A DNA stretch of 64,000 bases, from the NCBI GenBank assembly GCA_023376005.1, contig CM042150.1, forward strand, positions 74,246,131 through 74,310,130. The letters are read 5' to 3'. The position numbers and the translations under genes were made by a program. This stretch comes from Doryteuthis pealeii. Its lineage: Eukaryota; Mollusca; Cephalopoda; Myopsida; Loliginidae. This document shows positions 34,680 through 47,623 of the stretch, piece by piece; positions within the stretch are counted from its first letter, which is position 1, and each line of letters begins with the position of its first letter. The notes under the pieces are model-generated. The model saw nothing but the letters and a program-made list of their open reading frames with translations, was not told the DNA's origin and made no database searches.

Positions 34680-35713
34680 GTATGATAGTAAACTGTATCT
34701 GGTAGTGAGGCTACACTTCTGGGGCTCTGGAAGTGTAAAGTCATCCCTTTATTGGCATTACTTCCAAGTAGTAGTACTTGTTATATAATGGTGGTGATGT
34801 GGAGCCATCAGTGTAACCTGATATGTAAATTAGCATGGAAAGTTTTAGCAAGAATTTTGAGTTAGATGATAATGGAAAATTTTAATAATGAGTCAGTATA
34901 GATAGATGACAGTGTTTGATTGGATGAGCTGATGAGACGTGGCAGAGAGGAGGAGTGAGAGATGAGAAAAAGAATTGAGTCTGGGAGAATGTGTGAAGAG
35001 AGCAAGACATGGATTTCTTGCTCTTGGCAATTGTGACTTTGGGAGAAATAAATTCTCATACAAAAAAAGGGCCTTGTTTTATTATTAAAAACTCTAAATG
35101 GCACAAGGCAAGATATCCCTCAGCCCCCTAAGATGGTTTCCAGACTCCAGACATCATAGAATTGCCAGTCAACTGAACAGCAGCCCAGCAACCAGGATTT
35201 CATCCTCTCCAATTGTAATACCGGCCCAGAGAGATAAATATACAAATATTTCTATCAAAACATCATCACTCCATTCAAAGTAAGAGCCATAAAGTAACAA
35301 ACATTTTAACACATCATCCCTCCATTCGAAATGTACCAGAATGTAAGCAGCATTGACACATCATCTCGGCCATTCTGACAAGGAGAGTAACACTTGTTAC
35401 AGACCCATCTATGGATCAAATAAATCAGTTTAAGATAATGTTTAGAATTATTTTGAATTACATTAATACATTGGCTCTAAAATTATTGATGTTGTAACAA
35501 AATATAAATAGTTTACCTGTTTAGAATTAGAATTATTTTGAATTATATCTAATTACTTGCAAATTATTAGTATTAAACAGTAAAACTTGAAACTACATAA
35601 TTGCGTACAAATTATTAGTACTAGATAAGAATACTCAAAGTCATATAACTGTGTGCAAATTTAATTATTTTTCATTAAGAATATTTATAGGAAACTATAA
35701 TTGTTTACACAGG

Positions 35714-35746
<33 letters not shown>

Positions 35747-35810
35747 GAATAGCAATAGTAGCTAAAAATTTCCTACAAGCATGAACATGCCATAAAACCA
35801 ACCAACCAAC
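34680..35810 (-). repeat. Modular repeat family C, interrupted by an LTR-like insertion
   Basis: On the minus strand: (GGTT)n, end block near 35,780, an inverted copy of the 55-65-bp minisatellite (35,430-35,710) with a (TTA)n tract (35,714-35,750), the block ccatagatgggtctgtaac (35,397-35,415), then, after a 608-bp insertion, aagtactactacttggaag, gccaataaaggg and gtagcctcactaccagata. The order matches the other family C loci. Confidence 0.6.
34784..35391. mobile_element. LTR-like insertion with flanking direct repeat
   Basis: 608 bases bounded by acttgtta (34,776-34,783 and 35,392-35,399) interrupt a family C repeat, so the repeats are likely a target duplication. Content: a polyadenylation-like aataaa on both strands near 35,047-35,085, a purine-rich stretch, and the GC-richer block 35,098-35,240. 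The minus strand begins tgtaacaag and ends tataacaag, close to TG...CA-type LTR ends, but the end positions are ambiguous by a few bases. No coding region. It is present in copy 2 as well (about 47,995-48,625). Confidence 0.5.
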
Positions 35811-35859
35811 CAACCAACCAACCCAGTAGCATAGAATTCTGGAATTCTGAAACTGACAA

Positions 35860-36262
35860 AATTCTTTGAAGGAGTTTAGTTGTTGAAGATCATCTCTTGC
35901 AAAAAGTTATTGAATTGCTTGGAAAAGTCATAGTCTGTCAGAGATATTTGGTAAGCAAAATGTGGTAGAGGTTCATAGCTCAGTTCATTCAATTTAAGGA
36001 AAGCAATTTGCAAAACATACTCTCAGGCATTGTCCTGGAGAAGAACTATATTTTTTTTTTGACTGACCAATGTTGAATGTAAAAGTTCTTGATGCATTTT
36101 GTCAATTTCTTAGCAATATTTCTTTGTTATGATGGTTTTACCAAGATTCACAAAATTCTTGTGAATGATTCTCATTGCCAACCACAAAACAAAGACCATA
36201 ATCTTTTTTTGGTTGATATAACTTTGGTTTCGAGAAATGTTTTTATGATACACTTCAATTCA
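35860..36262 (-). pseudogene. Mariner transposase fragment
   Basis: On the minus strand (clearest in copy 2 at 46,478-46,735): KIMVFVLWLAM, NFVNLGKTIITKKYCQEIDKMHQEL, a damaged stretch where the second catalytic aspartate block should be, then LNELSYEPLPHF and TDYDFSKYLNNFLQ. This is the middle to end of a SETMAR-like mariner catalytic domain. Frameshifts remove the HDNARPH-type block. Confidence 0.6.
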
Positions 36263-36299
36263 ATTGTTACATGAAATGCCATCAATTGTCATTTACACT

Positions 36300-38096
36300 A
36301 AATTTTTTAACATGTCACAATGTGATTAAGAAATGGACAATTTTTGTTGTACAAAAAAATGCAAAACAGACAGCAAATTTTAAAGAAATTTGTTCACTGC
36401 ATGCAGTATCATTTTTAATTTTTTGATTTTCCAATTTTAAAAGAATGTTTTAGTTAGCATTTATTGCAAATTATAAGTTGTTATTTCAATTATGGCAGGA
36501 TAAACACAAGGTCTTTTTAACATGGGTATTTTTAAAGGGGCATCCAACAAGAATCTAAATCACTATTCAGTAATAATGGATCTGCAAGACTAGCTTGCTA
36601 ACCATTATGGATTGCAGAATGACATCAGCAACCCTCTTCAAAGCTTTTGTCTCTGTGACAACAATTTTGAAACCAACAGTACAGTCATTAACATTCCTCC
36701 TAACCAAAAGTTTGGCCAATATTGCAAGCAGTTTCTACTGTTTTATATTGCATTTTGAATTCCTGTAATAAATCACTTGAATTTGTTTCATTTTTTCCAT
36801 CTTTAATTTGACAGCCTAAAATAAAAAAAATAGAATAAACAGTGAAAACAAAAAAGTATAAATCAGTTGATCTAAATTAACTTTTTAAAGAAGTATATTA
36901 CATGCATTTTGTTAAATAATTCCAAAATATGTTTCAATATCTAAAATAACCAAAAGAAAAAAATGCAATTATTTTGTACAGCTTAATAACTGCATTATGC
37001 TCAAAAAAGCTTTGTGCTTTGATTCTAAAGATCAGATTTGTAAATAATTATACAATTCACAATGTTAACAACAACAACAACTTTAAAGTATAGTTTTTTT
37101 TTTCTAGTGTTTACTTTCATCCTATTCAGATAAGAATAGTGCCAACTATTTAGCAGAAAAGTTATTCCAACTAATGGTGTTATTATGTTCTTTGTATCAG
37201 TTGTAGTTTCTGTGGAAATGAATAAAAAAAATATCACTTTCAAAGCACCCACATAATTATACAATTAATAATGTCAAGAACAAGTTTAAATATTGTTTTC
37301 TTTTTTTTTTCTTTTTCCTATTCAGTTATAAATCTTTTATCAGAGTCAAGAACAATGTGTAGAAAGGGGACAGCAAATATTGATGTCCTTCTTTAAAATA
37401 AATATTTCCTGCAATGTTATCTATAGATAAAGATTAATCAATCAAATGACTTTGTAAAAGTCTAGAGAGCAAATATTTCCATGCAGAATATGAATTCAAA
37501 GTAATGGTCAAAGGGTACAAACAATGCATTTCAGATTACAACTCAGTGGTAGAGTCTAGAAATGAAGGGTATTAAGCCTTAATTTAAAACTAAAGGTCTG
37601 GATCTATTGCTACAAATTTCATTTTTTTAAATTACTTTATCAAAAAACAGTTTTGAATTTTTAAGTGATGCACATATGCACATTAGGGTTTATTCTACAG
37701 TCTATCAATTTTGGAATGTGCACCAAGTGTTTTGTTCCTCATGGGAAAAGGGGAGCTTTCAATACAGGGAAAAGCCATGTTCCTGCAAGATGTAACTAAT
37801 AATATAGAAATTAAATTTATAAATTTCAAGGGAAAAAATGAATAAGTTTTATTGTTTCACTAAATTAATTATTGCCACTTAATTAAACTTTACTAATTAG
37901 TTTATAGGTTGTTGTTTAAGCTGAAGATTTAATATTATTACAGAACATTAGTGTTTATCTAGGGCTAACAATCCAGACAAATCTCTAAGTATCACATACT
38001 TAGTTTTGTAGAGAAACATTTTTAATTCTATGTGAAACTTTCAGGAAATAATATTAACTTCATAAAAAAGAAATATAAAAGATTCAACTAGTTTCC

Positions 38097-38100
<4 letters not shown>
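36300..38100. other. AT-rich non-coding stretch within copy 1
   Basis: Holds the reverse of the 19.7-kb repeat scrap at 36,535-36,600. A diverged direct repeat occurs at 37,045-37,130 and 37,254-37,330 (both with aattatacaatt, a T/C tract and cctattcag). No gene is supported. Confidence 0.5.
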
Positions 38101-38111
<11 letters not shown>

Positions 38112-38150
<39 letters not shown>

Positions 38151-38246
38151 CTCCAGCAATTTTTTATAAACTTGATTTCATATGCATTCACCAACTTTAC
38201 CGTCATTATGACCAACTGTGATCCAAATATTGGACAGATACTTCAA

Positions 38247-38307
<61 letters not shown>
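38112..38307. repeat. Two long (TA)n microsatellites
   Basis: 38,112-38,149 and 38,248-38,307, with 98 bases between. The copy 2 equivalents at about 44,430-44,626 differ in length and interruptions. Confidence 0.95.
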
Positions 38308-38309
<2 letters not shown>

Positions 38310-39269
38310 AGCAGAATCTTTTCATTAAAACTAATTTGGTTAAATATAATTATTATTTTCAATTTTTTTCAAGTTTCTTTTGATGTTATCATCTTCAAAG
38401 GCATTGATCAGTTGTCCGAAAGTATTTCAGTTCTTTTCTAAACCATTATCAAGGTAGTGTATATTTGTCTAAACTATCATTATCTTTACTTTTTAATATT
38501 TAACTAAACTATTGATTTGTTTTTGTCTCTAATGCGATACTAACTAACAGTGGCTGTTTATTTTTTTTAAATATTCCAAATGAGCTAGGCAAACGTAATT
38601 TAGAATAAGATGTGTTCTATCTATTTTAAGAATTTTAGAATATTGTTGCTCGTTTCAAAGTTTATTCTGTTGATAGTGAGTTGTCAAAATTTTATGTACA
38701 GAGCTTCAAAAACTTTTAATTGTTTTATATTATAGTCAGTATGAAATATGTTTGTATTATTAAGTATTGGCATATGGAGCTAGAATCCGAGTAAATCTCC
38801 TTGATAATTTTGTTGTGGTATAGCCTTATGTAACTTATCATCATATTATGCAAAATAATCATAATCCTATTTATTTTATAATAATAATAATAATAATATC
38901 TTTTCAGCTAGTATATTAGGTCTGAGACCTGTCAGCTGTTCCTTACAAATATTCATTTTAAATCCACTGAATATTTAATGTCATTCCACAGATTATCCAA
39001 CCTTGCCTTTATTGTAATCAAATGTATCCGAATTTTAGATTAGATGAAAAGATACTCAAAAACAATGCATAGATATACATCCCCTATAGATGATAATAAT
39101 ACAATAGGATTTATAATTTACTATAATAATTTAAAACATTAGATTTAGTTGTTAATAATAATTCTTTCCATTCCAAAAAGACAGTGGAAAAAACAATGTT
39201 ATTTAGCAATTTAAATATCCAATGGATAATGTTCTATGAGAACTAATTAAATCTTAGTATGGTTTGGAA

Positions 39270-39324
<55 letters not shown>

Positions 39325-39770
39325 AACCTGGAAAGTACTCAGATTTTTTAAAATCCGAAGAACCAGTTGTGTGGCCATGATATAGCTTACTACCTAACAA
39401 GAAATTAGATTACTGAGGTTATTCAGTTGTGAGTGAGATTTTATATTGTGTGACCATCATCATTACACTGAATATATATTTATATATAGTTTTCTCTCAA
39501 ACTTGAATATTTGTCCACAAAAAACATTTATTTTATTAATGGTTTATTTGTTTATTTTATTATTATAAAAGTTATTCCATTTAAAAATTATTATACACAG
39601 TAAAAAATGTATCTTCACAATCATTTCAAACAGATGAACATTTCCTGTTTTAAACACTATCTCAAATAGGTCTATATAGATCCATCCATAGGACAGGTGT
39701 TACCAATCTGGTTTAGAGTGGACATGGAAGTAATGGATGGCAATGAATTTGGTGTCATATCCAGGACACT
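38310..39770. other. AT-rich non-coding stretch, end of copy 1
   Basis: No gene recognised. An (ATA)n tract lies at about 38,880-38,897 and a long (TA)n at 39,271-39,321. Confidence 0.5.
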
Positions 39771-39773
39771 CAT

Positions 39774-40425
39774 AGGATTAAGAAGGCTTCGAAAATTTAA
39801 TGATTGAAGCCCAGATATAAAATTTTGGTACTGACACTTCAAATTTGTCCAGGAATCCATTCAAAGAGATTCATGCTCTGGCATTCTTTCAACAAGTAAT
39901 GTTCAACACATGATGACTGCAATCAAATGTAACCTGAGATTGACATTGCAGGAATTAGAATATTTGATGATTCAATGGAATGTCCTTAAAGTATCCAGCC
40001 ATTGTGAATATCTTCACTGCTTATTCAAGTATTTTGTAAGAGTTTGGGTACAAGATATATATATGTCTCTGCGTTTGTGAAGCAATAAGTCAGTTATTAA
40101 TTGAATTTTGATCAAAAAGTATAATGTTCAATGTATATGACTGAAACAGCACTACTGGATTAAGTGTATTGATCAAGAAGGAAAATATTGAAAAGCAAAT
40201 ATCAATTATGCAAAAAAAAATGCTTTTCATCATTAAGCTACAGACATATTGATAAACATACACACACAACACACACACACACATATCATATATATAACAA
40301 GATCAATAGAAGAGTTTAAAGGTCCAATAGTTCACAGTGTGGGAACTGCCAGACTTTTTTTTGAATAAGTTGATGATAAAAGAATGATGCACCAATGTGC
40401 TACAGGTTCTCTTGAACAATACTCA
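39774..40425. other. Non-coding stretch outside the triplication
   Basis: First bases after the end of copy 1. No gene recognised. A (CA)n tract lies near 40,260-40,282. Confidence 0.5.
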
Positions 40426-40429
40426 GATT

Positions 40430-40565
40430 TATAATTCAGTTTTCCTTCTCCTAAGCCATTTACATTATCAAAGCTAAAGAGCCTAATCTTCCCTACTATT
40501 TACCCATAGCTGGAGGTTGATGTGCTGTATTCCTGAATATCCCAAGGGTAATAGCATAAAGTAAA
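40430..40565 (-). mobile_element. SINE family A fragment, minus strand
   Basis: The reverse complement contains cttgggatattcaggaata, accctccagctatgggtaaatagtaggg and ttagctttgataatg. Head and tail are missing. Confidence 0.65.
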
Positions 40566-40689
40566 TATATACATATATATGATGGGGATGTATATATTAA
40601 TAGAAATCTTTAGAGTCAGTATTTCAAAAATGCCTTTCAGCATTTCTCATCTGTTTTTTATGATAATCTAATTTATAAGGTGGGGGTGT

Positions 40690-42245
40690 TATATACATAA
40701 CACAGTGCAGCAACTTAAGAAAGCTCAATTAGAACTAAAACAAACATTACTAGAATATATCCAAGACCAAATAAATAAAATCAGAAATTCTGTAGAATTT
40801 CCATTAACCTGGCAGACAGTGAACAAAGATAGCAGAAGAGACAATACCTTGAGATCAAATGTAAAAGCTGTCAGCCAAGAAGATTGACTGCTGAAGTGGA
40901 AAGATCATTTCAAGAGTCTGCTTTGAAAAAACAATCAAAAGCAAAAAAGCTGCAGTCTTGACAAAATTCCTCCTGAAATATGGAAGACAAGGAAATTTGA
41001 TGACATACTTCTTTGATTATGCAATGCAGTGTATAAACAAAACAGAATAGAGAAATGAATGAAAGGTTGCATCTTCCCCTTACTGATGAAAGGTTACCTT
41101 GGGGTCACTAAGAACTACAAATGTATAAATCTTACGATTATAGCTGCTAAGGTTTATAATGCCCTGCTTCTCAGTTTAATCTAACATGAAACTGAGAAAA
41201 TTTTGTTTGGAGATTTCTCCAAAGAATTTGTCTCCATACATGGAGGAAAGATGGAATAAATACTTCTAGCATATGGTCTCCCCCAAAAGAAAACATTACA
41301 GCTATAATGATGCTCTCCAAAGACATGAAAGCAATGGTTCACTCATCTGATGGTGACACATATTTCTTTGACATTATCACTAGTTCTACAAGGAGATACA
41401 TTAGCACCATTTTTATTTATATAATGCCTAGATTATATACTATGAATGTTATATCTAATAAAGGTAAAAGGTTTCATACAAAAAAAAAAGGCAAGAAGCA
41501 GACCATAGCCTGCAGAAACTAATACAGATACAGACTATGCAGATGATCCAGCACTTCTTGTAAATACACCTACCCAAGCTGAATTATTGCTATATAGTCT
41601 AGAATTGGCAGAAAAAGGCATTGGTCTCTATGTGAACTCAAATAAAACAGATTTCATGTGTTTGAAATAAAATGGAGACATCTCCACACTGGAAAGCAAG
41701 CCTCTCAAATTAGTAGACCAATTCAAATAACTCAGTAGTATCTATAGTAGTATATCTCATCTACAGAAAACAATGTCAATATACATATAAGAAAGGAATA
41801 GTGCCACTGACAGATTATCAATCATATTGAAATCTGATCTCTCTAGTAAGATAAAGCAGGAATTCTCCCAAGCTGTACAACTTGGACATAAAGGCTAGAT
41901 AGGAACTACACAAATATGCTGTGTGCTGTCTTGGACAATTCCTGTAAGCAGCCCTCTACAAAAAAAAGCAGCTGTGTGGCCACTTACTTCCTATCACACA
42001 AACTATCCATGTAAGACAAACAAGACATATTGGCCACTGCTAAAAAGTAAAGACAAATTCATAAGTGATGTTCTCCTGTGTACACCTATACATAGACAGA
42101 CCCGTGTTGGCTCACCTGCAAAAACATACATTCATCAGCTTTGTGCAAACACTGGATGCTGTGCAGAGGACTTGCCAGGAGAAATGACCAATAAGGGCGG
42201 GTGGTGAGAGAGAGTCATGGGAATCTATACTGTCAGTAAGACTTA
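40690..42245 (+). pseudogene. Non-LTR retrotransposon reverse transcriptase (family L1), decayed
   Basis: The longest L1 copy here. Scraps in order: IRNSVEFPLTWQTVNKDSRRDNTL, KIPPEIWKT, FPLLMKGYLGVTKNYKCI (RT fingers/palm start), QGDTLAPFLFI, the catalytic block TDYADDPALL (YADD at 41,535-41,546), LAEKGIGLYVNSNKTDFMC, DISTLESKPLKLVDQF, then LSWTIPVSSPLQKKA and SKDKFISDVLLCTP, QLCANTGCCAEDLPGEM. It ends near 42,245 with atgatgataataacat. The active-site aspartates survive, but stops and frameshifts break the frame many times. It lacks an N-terminal endonuclease. Confidence 0.75.
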
Positions 42246-42331
42246 ATGATGATAATAACATAGTGCAAATTCAGGAATCTATGCTGATAATTATAAATCA
42301 TATTTATAAAACTGTAACTAGGCAGGTATTA

Positions 42332-42335
<4 letters not shown>

Positions 42336-42380
<45 letters not shown>
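42336..42380. repeat. (CT)n microsatellite
   Basis: Uninterrupted CT tract. Confidence 0.95.
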
Positions 42381-42383
<3 letters not shown>

Positions 42384-42469
42384 GCAACTTTTAAATGATA
42401 AATATAATACTAATATATAGATAGATTACTTTAACAAATTTTAATGTGTAACAGGGATTTTTGTCTTAG

Positions 42470-42715
42470 GGCTGGTTTAGCTCAGTTGTCAGGTTGGGAA
42501 TGTCAAGGTTCCTGGTTAGATGCCTACCCTTGCCAATTCAGCGTATAAGTAGCACAGGTATCTGTGTGTTAAAGTGAGGAGCTTTTTTTTTTTAGATGCT
42601 AAAAAACAATCTCCTTGGTCTAGTACTAGTGAAAAGGGGATATACTCCTCGCTGTCTGGCTGATACCAACTTTAGGCCACCCCGAGGACTTTACTTTTTT
42701 TAAAATTTTTGTTTT
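42470..42715 (+). mobile_element. SINE family B, full-length head
   Basis: A-box-like tggtttagctcagttg, B-box-like ttcctggttagatgcc, ttaaagtgaggagc, ctagtactagtgaaaagg, gctgtctggctgatacc, and end gccaccccgaggactttac. Compared with the copy at 23,858 it keeps a longer 3' end. Confidence 0.8.
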
Positions 42716-42738
42716 ACTTACAGCTGAACCAAATTATT

Positions 42739-42938
42739 NNNNNNNNNNNNNNNNNNNNNNNNNNNNNNNNNNNNNNNNNNNNNNNNNNNNNNNNNNNNNN
42801 NNNNNNNNNNNNNNNNNNNNNNNNNNNNNNNNNNNNNNNNNNNNNNNNNNNNNNNNNNNNNNNNNNNNNNNNNNNNNNNNNNNNNNNNNNNNNNNNNNNN
42901 NNNNNNNNNNNNNNNNNNNNNNNNNNNNNNNNNNNNNN
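42739..42938. other. Assembly gap, 200 Ns
   Basis: Exactly 200 unknown bases. Copy 2 of the triplicated segment starts at the first base after the gap, so this is a scaffold join. Confidence 0.99.
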
Positions 42939-43392
42939 ATGAGTGTCCTGGATATGACACCAAATTCATTGCCATCCATTACTTCCATGTCCACTCTAAA
43001 CCAGATTGGTAACACCTGTCCTATCTATGGATGGATCTATATAGACCTATTTGAGATAGTGTTTAAAACAGGAAATGTTCATCTGTTTGAAATGATTGTG
43101 AAGATACATTTTTTACTGTGTATAATAATTTTTAAATGGAATAACTTTTATAATAATAAAATAAACAAATAAACCATTAATAAAATAAATGTTTTTTGTG
43201 GACAAATATTCAAGTTTGAGAGAAAACTATATATAAATATATATTCAGTGTAATGATGATGGTCACACAATATAAAATCTCACTCACAACTGAATAACCT
43301 CAGTAATCTAATTTCTTGTTAGGTAGTAAGCTATATCATGGCCACACAACTGGTTCTTCGGATTTTAAAAAATCTGAGTACTTTCCAGGTTG

Positions 43393-43395
<3 letters not shown>

Positions 43396-43460
<65 letters not shown>
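43396..43460. repeat. (TA)n microsatellite in copy 2
   Basis: Counterpart of 39,271-39,321, longer and interrupted by ATTATATATAAT. Confidence 0.9.
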
Positions 43461-43462
<2 letters not shown>

Positions 43463-44426
43463 TTCCAAACCATACTAAGATTTAATTAGTTCTCATAGAA
43501 CATTATCCATTGGATATTTAAATTGCTAAATAACATTGTTTTTTCCACTGTCTTTTTGGAATGGAAAGAATTATTATTAACAACTAAATCTAATGTTTTA
43601 AATTATTATAGTAAATTATAAATCCTATTGTATTATTATCATCTATAGGGGATGTATATCTATGCATTGTTTTTGAGTATCTTTTCATCTAATCTAAAAT
43701 TCGGATACATTTGATTACAATAAAGGCAAGGTTGGATAATCTGTGGAATGACATTAAATATTCAGTGGATTTAAAATGAATATTTGTAAGGAACAGCTGA
43801 CAGGTCTCAGACCTAATATACTAGCTGAAAAAGATATTATTATTATTATTATTATTATAAAATAAATAGGATTATGATTATTTTGCATAATATGATGATA
43901 AGTTACATAAGGCTATACCACAACAAAATTATCAAGGAGATTTACTCGGATTCTAGCTCCATATGCCAATACTTAATAATACAAACATATTTCATACTGA
44001 CTATAATATAAAACAATTAAAAGTTTTTGAAGCTCTGTACATAAAATTTTGACAACTCACTATCAACAGAATAAACTTTGAAACGAGCAACAATATTCTA
44101 AAATTCTTAAAATAGATAGAACACATCTTATTCTAAATTACGTTTGCCTAGCTCATTTGGAATATTTAAAAAAATAAACAGCCACTGTTAGTTAGTATCG
44201 CATTAGAGACAAAAACAAATCAATAGTTTAGTTAAATATTAAAAAGTAAAGATAATGATAGTTTAGACAAATATACACTACCTTGATAATGGTTTAGAAA
44301 AGAACTGAAAATACTTTCGGACAACTGATCAATGCCTTTGAAGATGATAACATCAAAAGAAACTTGGAAAAAATTGAAAATAATAATTATATTTAACCAA
44401 ATTAGTTTTAATGAAAAGATTCTGCT

Positions 44427-44481
<55 letters not shown>

Positions 44482-44582
44482 TTGAAGTATCTGTCCAATA
44501 TTTGGATCACAGTTGGTCATAATGACGGTAAAGTTGGTGAATGCATATGAAATCAAGTTATAAAAAAATTGCTGGAGATTAT

Positions 44583-44630
<48 letters not shown>

Positions 44631-46995
44631 TTTGGGAAACTAGTTGAATCTTTTATATTTCTTTTTTTATGAAGTTAATATTATTTCCTGAAAGTTTCAC
44701 ATAGAATTAAAAATGTTTCTCTACAAAACTAAGTATGTGATACTTAGAGATTTGTCTGGATTGTTAGCCCTAGATAAACACTAATGTTCTGTAATAATAT
44801 TAAATCTTCAGCTTAAACAACAACCTATAAACCTAATTAGTAAAGTTTAATTAAGTGGCAATAATTAATTTAGTGAAACAATAAAACTTATTCATTTTTT
44901 TCCCTTGAAATTTATAAATTTAATTTCTATATTATTAGTTACATCTTGCAGGAACATGGCTTTTCCCTGTATTGAAAGCTCCCCTTTTCCCATGAGGAAC
45001 AAAACACTTGGTGCACATTCCAAAATTGATAGACTGTAGAATAAACCCTAATGTGCATATGTGCATCACTTAAAAATTCAAAACTGTTTTTTGATAAAGT
45101 AATTTAAAAAAATGAAATTTGTAGCAATAGATCCAGACCTTTAGTTTTAAATTAAGGCTTAATACCCTTCATTTCTAGACTCTACCACTGAGTTGTAATC
45201 TGAAATGCATTGTTTGTACCCTTTGACCATTACTTTGAATTCATATTCTGCATGGAAATATTTGCTCTCTAGACTTTTACAAAGTCATTTGATTGATTAA
45301 TCTTTATCTATAGATAACATTGCAGGAAATATTTATTTTAAAGAAGGACATCAATATTTGCTGTCCCCTTTCTACACATTGTTCTTGACTCTGATAAAAG
45401 ATTTATAACTGAATAGGAAAAAGAAAAAAAAAAAAAACAATATTTAAACTTGTTCTTGACATTATTAATTGTATAATTATGTGGGTGCTTTGAAAGTGAT
45501 ATTTTTTATTCATTTCCACAGAAACTACAACTGATACAAAGAACATAATAACACCATTAGTTGGAATAACTTTTCTGCTAAATAGTTGGCACTATTCTTA
45601 TCTGAATAGGATGAAAGTAAACACTAGAAAAAAAAAACTATACTTTAAAGTTGTTGTTGTTGTTAACATTGTGAATTGTATAATTATTTACAAATCTGAT
45701 CTTTAGAATCAAAGCACAAAGCTTTTTTGAGCATAATGCAGTTATTAAGCTGTACAAAATAATTGCATTTTTTTTCTTTTGGTTATTTTGATATTGAAAC
45801 ATTTTTGGAATTATTTAACAAAATGCATGTAATATACTTCTTTAAAAAGTTAATTTAGATCAACTGATTTATACTTTTTTGTTTTCACTGTTTATTCTAT
45901 TTTTTTTATTTTAGGCTGTCAAATTAAAGATGGAAAAAATGAAACAAATTCAAGTGATTTATTACAGGAATTCAAAATGCAATATAAAACAGTAGAAACT
46001 GCTTGCAATATTGGCCAAACTTTTGGTTAGGAGGAATGTTAATGACTGTACTGTTGGTTTCAAAATTGTTGTCACAGAGACAAAAGCTTTGAAGATGGTT
46101 GCTGATGTCATTCTGCAATCCATAATGGTTAGCAAGCTAGTCTTGCAGATCCATTATTACTGAATAGTGATTTAGATTCTTGTTGGATGCCCCTTTAAAA
46201 ATACCCATGTTAAAAAGACCTTGTGTTTATCCTGCCATAATTGAAATAACAACTTATAATTTGCAATAAATGCTAACTAAAATATTCTTTGTAAAATTGG
46301 AAAATCAAAAAATTAAAAATGATACTGCATGCAGTGAACAAATTTCTTTTAAAATTTGCTGTCTGTTTTGCATTTTTTGTACAACAAAAATTATCCATTT
46401 CTTAATCACATTGTGACATGTTAAAAAAATTAGTGTAAATGACAATTGATGGCATTTCATGTAACAATTGAATTGAAGTGTATCATAAAAACATTTCTCA
46501 GAACCAAAGTTACATCAACCAAAAAAAGATTATGGTCTTTGTTTTGTGGCTGGCAATGAGAATCATTCACAAGAATTTTGTAAATCTTGGTAAAACCATC
46601 ATAACAAAGAAATATTGCCAGGAAATTGACAAAATGCATCAAGAACTTTTACATTCACCATTGGTCAGTCAAAAAAAGTATAGTTCTTCTCCAGGACAAC
46701 GCCTGAGAGTATGTTTTGCAAATTGCTTTCCTTAAATTGAATGAACTGAGCTATGAACCTCTACCACATTTTGCTTACCAAATATCAATGACAGACTATG
46801 ACTTTTCCAAGTATCTCAATAACTTTCTGCAAGAGATGATCTTCAGCAACTAAACTCCTTCAAAGAATTTTGTCAGTTTCAGAATTCCAGAATTCTATGC
46901 TACTGGGTTGGTTGGCTGGTTGGTTTTATGGCATGTTTATGCTTGTAGGAAATTTTTAGCTACTATTGCTATTTAATAATAACAATAATAATAAT

Positions 46996-47623
46996 CTTAT
47001 TATAATGGAGATTGTGTGTTTTTCCGTCTGTAACCGAAACTATATTACTACTCAAGTCACAAATTCCCTTAATTATTTATATCACATTCTCAATGATTTT
47101 ATTTTTATTTAAACCTCAATTATTAATAAAATTGTTTTATATTATTAATACTGTTAATCATATCTACATACTAAAAATATGCAATTATATTTATATATAC
47201 AACAAAATAGCAGTTTACAGTGTGAACGGGAAGGCTAATTTGCATATTAGTATTAAAAATGCGATTTTAATAAATATGTGCTTAGTATTATTGATTTCTA
47301 ACTGTTTGGTTTTATTTTAATGTATATGAGCAAACATTTCTTCAATGAATCTTAAATGAAAGCCGTTAACAAGAAAAAATAACTGTCATTTTATTCTTCA
47401 CTTCCACTTTTAACTAAATACTTAAATTAGAAAAAATAACAATGAAAGACGAGCGTGATCGAAGTGTAAGTTTCAGTTGTTCTATTTTTCGATTATATCC
47501 CCCTCTGTTTCAAATCTTTTTATTTGCATTCTTATTTAGTTTCATTAGCCTTTCTAATTTAATATAATATATTATTACATTAAAACTTAAATACTTGCAC
47601 CCGGAGGGTGCATATATTTGCAA

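Larger units (their letters stand above)
26178..39773 (+). repeat. Copy 1 (forward) of a 13.6-kb triplicated segment
   Basis: The reverse complement of this interval reappears at 42,939-57,204, and its first half (26,338-33,250) reappears forward at 57,202-64,000. The match is base-by-base recognisable over the whole length, with scattered substitutions and small indels. The largest difference is a 629-bp insertion present only in copy 2. The elements inside are annotated on this copy. Confidence 0.95.

Noticed and set aside
34927..34975. Second possible hammerhead core (ctgatgagacg)
   Set aside because: No GAAA at suitable distance, no stem II and no closing stems.
35700..35760. CRISPR-like or satellite array
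   Set aside because: It is a simple TTA microsatellite next to a diverged minisatellite, with no regular repeat-spacer pattern.
38172..38441. YIYI-rich open frames (also at 26,819, 44,232, 44,332 and 44,353)
   Set aside because: They are translations of (TA)n microsatellites.
42709..43015. Open frames made mostly of unknown residues
   Set aside because: They cross the 200-N gap and have no real sequence.
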